Below, in pieces: positions 31,340 to 38,762 of a stretch of 38,762 nt of DNA. The translations under genes were made by a program, and so were the position numbers. The DNA lies in NCBI GenBank assembly GCA_003427395.1, contig BFEA01000097.1:2459010-2497771 (forward strand). The letters are read 5' to 3'. This DNA is from Chara braunii. Its lineage: Eukaryota; Streptophyta; Charophyceae; Charales; Characeae. The notes under the pieces were generated by a model that was given only the letters and a program-made list of their open reading frames with translations, did no database searches and was not told the DNA's origin. How positions within the stretch are numbered: position 1 is the first letter of the stretch; the number at the start of each line of letters is the position of its first letter.

Positions 31340-31340
31340 A
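31080..31340 (+). repeat. (TG)n microsatellite, interrupted
   Basis: 260 bases of TG with TATG, TTTG, GCGTG and AGAG interruptions. Long Thr-His and Val-Cys frames are artefacts. Confidence 0.95.
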
Positions 31341-31910
31341 AAGTAATATAACAAAGCAACCCGATACACGGGAACCTCATGACTGATCTACTCACCTAAT
31401 GCTGAACCGCCTTCCCCCGTTCGTCAGCTGTCCCATGCCACATACCATCAATACCCATGGACAAGTCCAAAGGCCAATCGAAGAGAAGAAGGAGGAGGAG
31501 AGAGGGAGAGCGGGGAGCAACGATGGCATAACCATCAAGGTTCAACTTTGGTGTAGTGACCAATAGAGGAGGGATGACACATCCCTTCACACACTTTTTA
31601 GCGCTTGCTCCTGTCAAGGCTCATTAGAAGGTGAGGTGTCCTCGTGCGCCCAACTAAGATGCCCATGGAATATCACGATGCAAAGGCCATTAAGGCAAAA
31701 CACGGTGGGGTGAATGATGGCGAGGTAACCAGCCACTGGAATACAAGAGGTTGCAAGTCACAAAGGGTGGAGGACATGGGGGAGGAGGGTGGGCGAACAA
31801 CCAACACAAAGGAACAAGTGAAAAAGGCACAAAGTAGCGATACCAAGTGTGGAAAAACAGAGAGCAAAAAAAATAAACAAACATGAATGATGACATACTT
31901 TTTCGTCGGA
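31341..31910. other. Unassigned DNA
   Basis: A 73-codon minus-strand frame (31396-31617) and plus/minus frames at 31644-31947 have no recognisable domain. No gene called. Confidence 0.35.
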
Positions 31911-32781
31911 GTTGCACCCACTCATCAGGAGGCTGAACCCTCAACAATCTGCGGAGTTTTCCTATTGGATGGTTTGGGTCATGAACCCGTTGACCCTTGT
32001 TGAAGGCAGACTGTCCCCCAAACGGAACACATCAGTGGGCAGCAACCCTGCGGAGCACCAGGCAACGCAGTAGAGGCAACACGGCTGCACAACGCCAAAA
32101 ACGAATGCAAGGAATGAATGGGCGCACAAGACAAGCATTGCGGCAACCACGCCGTAAAGCAAGGCAACACCAACAAGGCAACCACACAACAGGGGACGAC
32201 AATGGTAGCGGTCGAGTAGCACAATAATCATGCAGTGGTGCAACACCTACAAGGCGTGCAAGCAAAGGACATGGAAGGCACGACCACATCGACCAGCGGA
32301 TGAGCGGCAAGGCAGCGGAGCAGCAAAGCGCAAAGGCAACACCAACAACAAGGCCACACCACACAACGAACACATCAACCTACAAAGAACCATATGCGAA
32401 ACAAGCAGGACAGGCAGCAAGGCAGCGGCAGAGCGCATACGAGGCAGTCCACACATCCAATACGGAGCAAAGCAGCACATGACCTACTCACATCATGATT
32501 GAACCCTGCAGACTGTTGGTTCCCACCACCCAGTGACACCCACTGAGCCAGGGAGTCATTTCGACGAGCATCCGTCATCACCCACAGGGCCACAGGCAAC
32601 ACAGACATCCCGAACTTAGCAGCCCCCCTTAGAGTGCAGTAGGGACTCCAAAAGAGGAACCACTGACTCTTTGGCAAATTGACACTACTTAAGGCCCTAA
32701 CGGTGCTCAATTTGGTAAGCAAAAATACTTCGAAAAAATAAGAGGGAGGACAGAAAACAAGAGGAAAACAGACAAACATAA
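31911..32781 (+). repeat. 0.87-kb direct repeat, copy 1
   Basis: Runs from GTTGCACC...ACTCATCAGGAGG to GAGGAAAACAGACAAACATAA and matches 33173-34017. Within it GCAAGGCAGCGGAGCA and CACACAACGAACACATCAA style segments are rich in CA/GCA. It is followed by T-rich and TATATA sequence. Confidence 0.7.
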
Positions 32782-32833
32782 TTTTTTATTTTTTTATTTT
32801 TTTATTTATATATATATATTTTTACGTATGTCG

Positions 32834-33172
32834 TGGGGAGGGGAGGGAGGACCCCACCCCCACCAATCAATCAATCAATCAATCTATCAATCAATCAATC
32901 AAAAAATCAATCAATTAATCAATCAAAAGAACAATCAATAAATCAATTTTTTTTTTTTTTTCGTTTTTCAGACAAAAAAAAACACCCCCCCAAAAATTAT
33001 TTTTTATAATTTTTTTTTTCGAGGGGGTAGGGATGGGGTTCCGTAACCCCCATCCGCAACCCTTTTCCCCAACGCCGTCTCCCCTTGGTCGCGACGGGCT
33101 GTTGAAGACTGCGACCGTGACGGTCATGACCGCATTTGTGCCCGTGGTGACAACAGTCACGGGGATTCATAG
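32834..33172 (-). repeat. CTATGAATCCCC-family repeat, copy B
   Basis: On the minus strand it has the order of copy A: CTATGAATCCCC, a GC-rich part with CGGTCATGACCG, a GGGGTT-AACCCC palindrome (33035-33050), an A/T-rich run, a GATT array, then GGTGGGGGTGGGGTCCTCC. It sits between the two 0.87-kb repeats. Confidence 0.65.
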
Positions 33173-34017
33173 GTTGCACCGACTCATCAGGAGGTTGAAC
33201 CCTTGACAATCTGCGGAATCTCCGTATTTGATGGTTTGGGTCATGAACCCTTTGACCCTTGTTGAAGGCACACTATCCCCAAGCGGAACATGGCAGCGGG
33301 CAGCAACCCTGTGGAGCACCCCGCAACAAAGTAGAGGCAACACAACTGCACAACGCCAAAAACGACTGCAAGGAATGACATGGCATGCAGGACAAGCAGT
33401 GCGGCAACCGTGTAGTGAAGCATAAGACAATACAAACAAGTTAACCACACTGCAAGGAACGCATAGGCGAGCGGACAAGCAACTCGGCAACTGTGGAGCG
33501 AAGCACAAGGCATCAACAACATGACCCGCAAGCAACAAACACAGAAGGCACAACCAGCAGAAGGACAGCAAGGCAGCGGAGCAGGGAAGCGCAATGCAAC
33601 ACCAACCATACGACCACACCACACAACGAACACATCAATCTGCAAAGAACCACATGTGAAGCAAGCGGGACAGGCAGTAGGGCAGTGGCGGAGCGCAAAC
33701 GAGGCCGTCCACAAACTCCACACATCCAACACGGAGGAAAGTAGCAGATGACCTACTCACATTACGACAGAACCCCGCAGACTGTTGGCTCCCACCACCC
33801 ACTGAGCCAGAGAGACACTTTCACGAGTGTTCGTCATCACCTATAGGCAACACAAACATCCCAAACCGTGCAGCCCCGCTAAGAGTGCAGTTGGCACTCC
33901 AAACAAGGAACCACCAACTGTTTGACACTACTTAAGGGTGCTCATTTGGGTAAGTAAAAGTAATTAGAAAAAATCAAAGGGAGAACAGACAACAAGAGGA
34001 AAACAGACAGACATAAA
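33173..34017 (+). repeat. 0.85-kb direct repeat, copy 2
   Basis: Partner of 31911-32781 at an offset of about 1262 bases, with many substitutions and small indels. It ends in AAACAGACAGACATAAA and leads into a TG array. Confidence 0.7.
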
Positions 34018-34024
34018 ACTGATT

Positions 34025-34110
34025 GTGTGTGTGTGCGCGCGTGCGCGTGTGTGTGCGTGCGTGTGCGTGCGCGTGTGTGTGTGTGTGTGTGTGTGTGNNT
34101 GTGTGTNTGC

Positions 34111-34142
<32 letters not shown>

Positions 34143-34147
34143 GTGTG

Positions 34148-34180
<33 letters not shown>

Positions 34181-34182
34181 AT
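34025..34182 (+). repeat. (TG)n / (GCGTG)n microsatellite
   Basis: Nearly pure TG with GC interruptions and N bases at about 34098-34107. Confidence 0.95.
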
Positions 34183-34357
34183 GTTGCAAATGATCCCACG
34201 ACGAACTCGTCATGCACTCCACCATTACGGTGATACGCCAGGTACGGTCATATGTCCCAATCATACCGTTTTCAATAGCCACCAAGCGAGATGTCCCCCA
34301 ACAATACAGAAATGATGAAGCGGTTTCATCCATAGGTATCGAATCCACATCAGTAGA
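34183..34357 (-). CDS. Possible exon or gene fragment, unknown product
   Basis: The minus frame reads DVDSIPMDETASSFLYCWGT, then SRLVAIENGMIGTYDRTW, RITVMVECMTSSSWDHLQ before running into the TG array. Composition is protein-like with no stops, but it is short, has no clear start, and I recognise no family. Confidence 0.2.
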
Positions 34358-34367
34358 AAAACAAATT

Positions 34368-34906
34368 TATTAAAAATTATACACACCAAATCCAAAACCA
34401 AATAATAAAGTAGGCAAAGGGAGAATAGTATATGCACATATATAGGATGTGAAAGATAAGGTCGCAAGCAGGAATCATCAGTCGATGGGTGATGATAACT
34501 GCTTGTTACCCCTCATACCACCGGGGATCAGAAGTGATGATGAGAAAAGACTAAGAGGGTCAGAGGGAGGGAAAGTAAAGATGTGAGAGCAAATCAAGTG
34601 CTGGAGATACAATCAAAGAAGATATAGTCCCAAGGCCAAGTAGTCGATTACCAACAACAAGGTATCCCGTATCTAGAATCATGATCATGATAAAACAATG
34701 AAGAATGAACCTAGAGTAACTTCAACAAAAACTAAAGGAGCCAAGCCAAGCTGGTGAGCAGCGAAGTCCAATATGGCAGAACGTTTGGGAGAAAGCAAGC
34801 AGGGCCCCGGTTTGTACTTCATGGGATGATCAGCGCCGCAGGAGGGGTGTGGCTCCCCTAAAAGTTTTTTCGCCGTTGCCACTCAACCGGCTCATCAGAG
34901 GGGTTA
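34368..34906. other. Unassigned DNA
   Basis: No convincing coding or repeat structure seen. Confidence 0.3.
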
Positions 34907-35098
34907 TCATCCTCCAAAAAGCACATCCACTGCACAGACAGACAGACGGCCAATCCCCAAACAACCTTCTTCCGTCGTGAAATCCTCCTCAGGTTCCGAC
35001 GTTATTGGAAGGTACTCCTCCGCTCCAGTCGTGAAGTCCCAGTCCGCCATAGCCGAACAGTCAACTTGCCATGCAAGCTTCGCTCCGCAGAAAAAGTA
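34907..35098 (-). CDS. Possible small open frame or 3' exon, unknown product
   Basis: On the minus strand a stop-free stretch reads LYFFCGAKLAWQVDCSA, then (ATG at 35050) MADWDFTTGAEEYLPITSEP and EEDFTTEEGCLGIGRL, ending VCAVDVLFGG with TGA at 34907. From the ATG it is 47 codons, acidic and protein-like. It may be an exon or the end of a decayed polyprotein; no family recognised. Confidence 0.25.
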   Translation of the reverse strand, partial: YFFCGAKLAWQVDCSAMADWDFTTGAEEYLPITSEPEEDFTTEEGCLGIGRLSVCAVDVLFGG

Positions 35099-36081
35099 CA
35101 GTCAATCGTATATAGGACAGACTAACAGTGTACATGCTATAATTGGTAGGAGTTTACGTATATATGGAGATGAAAACAACAGAAAAAGAGGAGAGGAAAA
35201 ACGGCGGGAGAAAAAAGAAGAAGAGAAAAGAGCACAGTATGGGCAGTCCCGTGTGATTCCCTTTTTTTTTTCGAGTAGGCTAGGAGCCTTAAGTTTGATC
35301 GGCGGACAGTTGTTCGTTCTCCCAGTATTCTTGGTACTAAGGGTTCCTTAAGTTGGCACAGTCAGTGATCCGGAATGAAATGTCAATATCCATATTTCGC
35401 AAGAGAGAGACCTATCTCCTACATTTGGTTGCGCAAGGGGAGGTGGTGTCGGGAATGAGTCATGCAAACACGCATATTCGGGATGACTACCGGCCGGTGA
35501 TCGCTCGTATGTGTACGTGCACATGATCTGTTCTCACCGAATTTGAATCAACTTAGATAAATCAGATGGTCGTTCAACGGGAAAAGGGAAGGAGTGAACA
35601 ATCATTCTCATGCATCGGATGCCAATTGCGCGTGGTTCATGCACGGGAAAAGTCCAACCCATACTCAAACATATACACAAATCGCAACCTACTTGTTATT
35701 CATGCATCTGCCTCGACCTAGGTTTGTTTGGGGAGACATTCCCAACAGGCTTAAGGCTAGATCACATAGTCGATCCCTGCCACATATATAAAGACATAGT
35801 CATTCCGAAAGTGGGCATGATCACATACATTTCTCCACACATCAGCAAGGCGTTCATTCCTTTCGTCCTCATTTCTATAATCAACGATCCTCCATGCATT
35901 GCCAAACAAAACGATGACTCTGAGATTGGGGAGGTAAAGATAGCTCAGACATCAACCAAAGAAACGAAAATCCAAGAGGGTTGTTGAGTAAGGATGGTTG
36001 AGAACCAGAAATCAAAGTAAACCAGAGAAATTAAAAATTATGTAGAAGATGGGAAAAAATAATTCTCACTTCAGCACATTG

Positions 36082-36082
<1 letters not shown>
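35099..36082. other. Unassigned DNA with one 125-codon open frame
   Basis: A plus-strand frame at 35610-35987 has a His/Cys/Ile-rich translation with no known motif and overlaps another frame. An A/G-rich run lies at 35170-35240. No gene called. Confidence 0.3.

Positions 36083-36156
<74 letters not shown>
36083..36156 (+). repeat. (TC)37 microsatellite
   Basis: Uninterrupted TC dinucleotide run. Confidence 0.97.
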
Positions 36157-36161
<5 letters not shown>

Positions 36162-36453
36162 GTTCCCTCGATGGGGCAGTCCATCGCCTCGTACCTATCA
36201 ACAACCCGAATTTGTCATCCCGCTTAGTCCAAGTATGCAAGCCAGGTTCGTCCGTGTGCCACAGTCCTTCGCGGCCACACGTCAACCCTGCCTACCCAGC
36301 ACCACCTCGTTAGATCGCCCAATTTTTTACTCACCTTTCTGTCTCCGCTCGTTAGTCGATCTTCTCGACTGCGCTAACTCCCAAGTGTAGATTAGAGAGC
36401 GAATTAGTCGCACTTATCAGTTTTATAGCATTTTGTAGTTGCATGACTCAGAT

Positions 36454-37107
36454 ATGATTCCAGATTATGATGAAGCAAGAGGAAAGGGAGGAGGAGGGAG
36501 TGCCTATGGGTGCATAATACGGTCGCGGCATGGGGGATATAGCCGCTCTCCACGCATCGATCCAGTCATGCGTTCGTGGGCCAATGAGGTAGTCAGGAAA
36601 GAGACGTCAAGTTTCGCGCGAAGAGGAAAAGATCAAAAAAAGAGAAGATTACAATTACACCTGCGTTTGTCTAGAAGAAGCAAGAAGAGATTAGCATTGT
36701 TGTTAGAATTTAGGCGTGGCGGGGATAGAGCGCAGAACAGGGCGCAACGACACGCGCACAAGGAGGGAGCCTTGTGTAGTTGCAACCAAAAATTACTACG
36801 CTCCCAAATTCGTAGTCCAATTAAAATCCTAATTGAGAAAAGAATTTCCGAGAACCTGTGTGGGTTCAAAATTTCAAAAAAGAAAGTCAAAAAGATTCCC
36901 CGCGCGATAGTCGTGCCACAAATTCACTTCCTCACCACAGAACAGGAAAGAAGTTATTGCAACAGTTATTCCCTCGTTCGCGATCAATTACAAACCGTCG
37001 AGGGACCAACCCCCAAAAGACGGGGGCATCCATGCAATTGGGCGGACACCTCCTCATTAACCCCCGAAATACAGTCGCACAAAAAGTCGCGGGTTCACGG
37101 AAAGTAG
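36454..37107 (+). CDS. Open frame of 217 aa, very basic, unknown product
   Basis: From the first ATG (36454) the frame stays open to TAG at 37105. It begins MIPDYDEARGKGGGGSAYG, then turns strongly Arg/Lys-rich (KDQKKRRLQLHLRLSRRSKK, FKISKKKVKKIPR). No domain recognised. It could be a chance open frame, or exon plus read-through intron; AATGAGGTAGTC near 36585 could be a splice donor. The longest non-repetitive frame in this half of the window. Confidence 0.25.
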   Translation: MIPDYDEARGKGGGGSAYGCIIRSRHGGYSRSPRIDPVMRSWANEVVRKETSSFARRGKDQKKRRLQLHLRLSRRSKKRLALLLEFRRGGDRAQNRAQRHAHKEGALCSCNQKLLRSQIRSPIKILIEKRISENLCGFKISKKKVKKIPRAIVVPQIHFLTTEQERSYCNSYSLVRDQLQTVEGPTPKRRGHPCNWADTSSLTPEIQSHKKSRVHGK

Positions 37108-37121
37108 TTCGTCATACGCGC

Positions 37122-37140
37122 GTGCGCGCGCGCGCGCGCG

Positions 37141-37172
<32 letters not shown>
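37122..37172 (+). repeat. (GC)n then (GA)n microsatellites
   Basis: About 20 bases of CG alternation followed by about 14 GA units. Confidence 0.95.
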
Positions 37173-37179
<7 letters not shown>

Positions 37180-37508
37180 CTCTACCACACCGTGCATTTG
37201 CTACAACCCCATACCCAAGGTCAAAATATAGCATGTATATAGTCAAGGGCAAACAGGTTCCGGAGTTACTCTCAGATCCCCGAAATGTTTCTTTGATCCC
37301 TTCCCACCCTCGGAATTCGCAATGGTTGATCTCCAATGCACTGGTATGCCTTGATCGATTGAACTAAAAGACTAGTCAGAATTACATCGATCTGCGTTAT
37401 AAGGATTAGTGCTGCTAGCATTACTATGATTACTTGGCGATCTCGATTGGGCTAAAAAGGCAGTGCTTTTTTTTTACTCAAGTTTATTTATCAAACAATT
37501 TTGGTATA
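37173..37508. other. Unassigned DNA
   Basis: No gene or repeat structure seen. Confidence 0.3.
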
Positions 37509-37589
37509 TGGGATGCTGGACCCGCTTTCCAGCAGGTGTAGCTCCCCACCAATAGAACGGAGCTTGTTTATTTCAAAAAAAAAAAAAAA
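37509..37589 (+). repeat. Structured retroposon-like 3' tail with A-run
   Basis: TGGGATGCTGGACCCGCTTT, then CCAGCAGGTGTAGCTCC, CCACCAATAGAACGGAGC, TTGTTTATTTC and A15. Stems GCTGGA/TCCAGC and GCTCC/GGAGC. Homologous to 25161-25235 about 12.3 kb away. Confidence 0.55.
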
Positions 37590-38312
37590 GGCTCCGCAAC
37601 TTACCAAGAGTTGCAGGGGCATTCTCTAAGAATAGTGGGTTTTTTCTTCCGAAATCCAAATAGACAACATATCTAGTTTATTCGAATAGAAGACGCATCT
37701 GCAATTCAAAGCAGTGTTCTATGAGAGAAAATTGGACTAACTCTTCAAATCGTTTTTTTTGGGAAAAAACATTGGGGCTTGGCTCTAGGGGTCAGGCCCT
37801 GCTTACAAGGACTCTTCATGTCTGACCCTAGATTATGAATTTAAACGGACGAAAGCGAAAAATTCTTAAAAGTCAGACCTGGCTTTGCGTGTGATCTTGG
37901 GGGGCAAGGCAGGGGTAGGGGGGCTGGGAGGCGGGGGTGGGGTTGCACCCTGTTCCCTTTGCGCCCTGAATCTACCCCTACTGGCTTCATTTTTGAAAAG
38001 ATTGAATTGTTTGTGCCACGGAAGGGCAGAAAGGTTGAGCTTACTTACTCCGCATTCCACACACAGAACACATGTTGTTCACAGCCAGAGGCTGCGCTTA
38101 CCTAGGTTGCAAGGTTTTCTTTCCTATTAAGGAAATGTCGTGGACTTCAATCGATCTTCGGGGGGGTGTTTTTGCGCTTTAGGGGGCGGCTGGAAGGGTG
38201 CGGTCGCGGCTAAGAGACGGACCGGTAGTGCTAGTTGGTCGTCGCAGGCTTTGGGCAATTGGTCGGTTTATCGGGTTCGTTGGGCTTGTGATGGTCGGCG
38301 ACTACATTTCCT
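37590..38312. other. Unassigned DNA
   Basis: No convincing gene. G-rich runs near 37900-37945. Confidence 0.3.
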
Positions 38313-38460
38313 TTTCGGGTGGAGGGTTGAGTGTTTTTTGGGGGGTTGTCGGGTGTTTTTTTGTGGATGTGGATGGATTGTTTTTTTTTTTTTTTTCGGG
38401 TGGAGGGTTGAGTGTTTTTTGGGCGGCTGGCGGGTGTTTTTTTGTGGTTGGATTTTTTTT
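38313..38460 (+). repeat. Two tandem units of about 80 bp
   Basis: TTTTCGGGTGGAGGGTTGAG, then TGTTTTTTGGG, GGGTGTTTTTTTGTGG occurs at 38313 and again at about 38394. Open frames across it are Gly/Trp/Phe low complexity. Confidence 0.65.
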
Positions 38461-38585
38461 ATTTTTTTATTTTTATGTTATTGGTCATTCGATTCGTTCA
38501 TGAAACAAGTGTGAATGATGAATGAATGAATTGTTTGAATGAATTTGACCCCTACCAAGCAAGAGGGTTTATTTTTTTTGTCCTG

Positions 38586-38663
38586 TCTTTCTTGATTGGT
38601 CGTCGTTTGTTCGACACCGCTTCGTCTTTCTTGATTGGTCGTCGTTTGTTCGCCACCGCTTCG
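38586..38663 (+). repeat. Two tandem units of 39 bp
   Basis: TCTTTCTTGATTGGTCGTCG, TTTGTTCG(A/C)CACCGCTTCG at 38586 and 38625, differing at one base. Confidence 0.85.
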
Positions 38664-38762
38664 ATTTCTTTCTTTTATTTTTTCCCTTTTTTTTCGTCAT
38701 TCTTGATTTCCTTTTGGTTTTTCTTCTTTTTTTGCCTTGAGTTTTTTTTTTTTTTTTTTTTT
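38664..38762. other. T-rich window end
   Basis: Mostly T and C, ending in a T run. Confidence 0.6.

Noticed and set aside
31025-31395. Long open frames of Thr-His and Val-Cys repeats (also 21796-22076 and 33942-34348)
   Set aside because: Translations of TG/CA microsatellites on both strands; the last overlaps the short fragment listed at 34183-34357, which is kept separately.

Overview
The window looks like repeat-rich nuclear DNA from a green plant lineage, most likely a charophyte alga such as Chara. Three things suggest this. The one good open reading frame (18726-19532, minus) is a CCHC zinc-knuckle plus coiled-coil protein of a type I recall from Chara predicted proteomes. A primer-binding site matches the 3' end of plant-type tRNA-Asp. 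A broken Ty3/Gypsy pol reads like those of mosses and charophytes. The species name is inference. No complete housekeeping gene, rRNA gene or CRISPR array is visible.

Region 1 (1-18717) is one very large LTR retrotransposon. Two direct repeats of about 4.96 kb (1-4958 and 13751-18717) start TGT and end ACA. They flank 8.8 kb of internal DNA with no recognisable gag or pol. A PBS for tRNA-Asp (4961-4978) lies 2 bases after the 5' LTR. This is the layout of a LARD (large retrotransposon derivative). Each LTR has a TATA box about 1.17 kb in, followed by about 3.75 kb of structured non-coding sequence. That stretch holds an array of hairpins sharing a 19-nt loop on different stems, then five copies of a ~120-bp hairpin repeat, then further strong hairpins. 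The internal domain contains a decayed open frame (6843-7658), a tRNA-like fold (10475-10556), a chain of perfect hairpins ending in a T-rich run (to 10962), tandem repeats and a purine-rich segment.

Region 2 (18718-25770) starts with the zinc-knuckle gene, whose stop codon is 8 bases from the LTR edge. Beyond it are interspersed repeats: a family starting CTATGAATCCCC and carrying GATT arrays, microsatellites, a 464-bp tandem repeat, and short structured tails that look like ends of a non-LTR retroposon.

Region 3 (25774-30968) is a degenerate Ty3/Gypsy element in the order zinc knuckle, protease, reverse transcriptase, RNase H, integrase. It is full of stops and frameshifts. A 546-bp hAT-like MITE with an 8-bp target duplication (26350-26895) and a second inverted-repeat element (29448-29898) sit inside it. 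The integrase is cut off before its catalytic Glu by a GATT/TG satellite.

Region 4 (30969-38762) is mostly microsatellites, an 0.85-kb direct duplication flanking another CTATGAATCCCC-family copy, small unassigned open frames and low-complexity tandem repeats.
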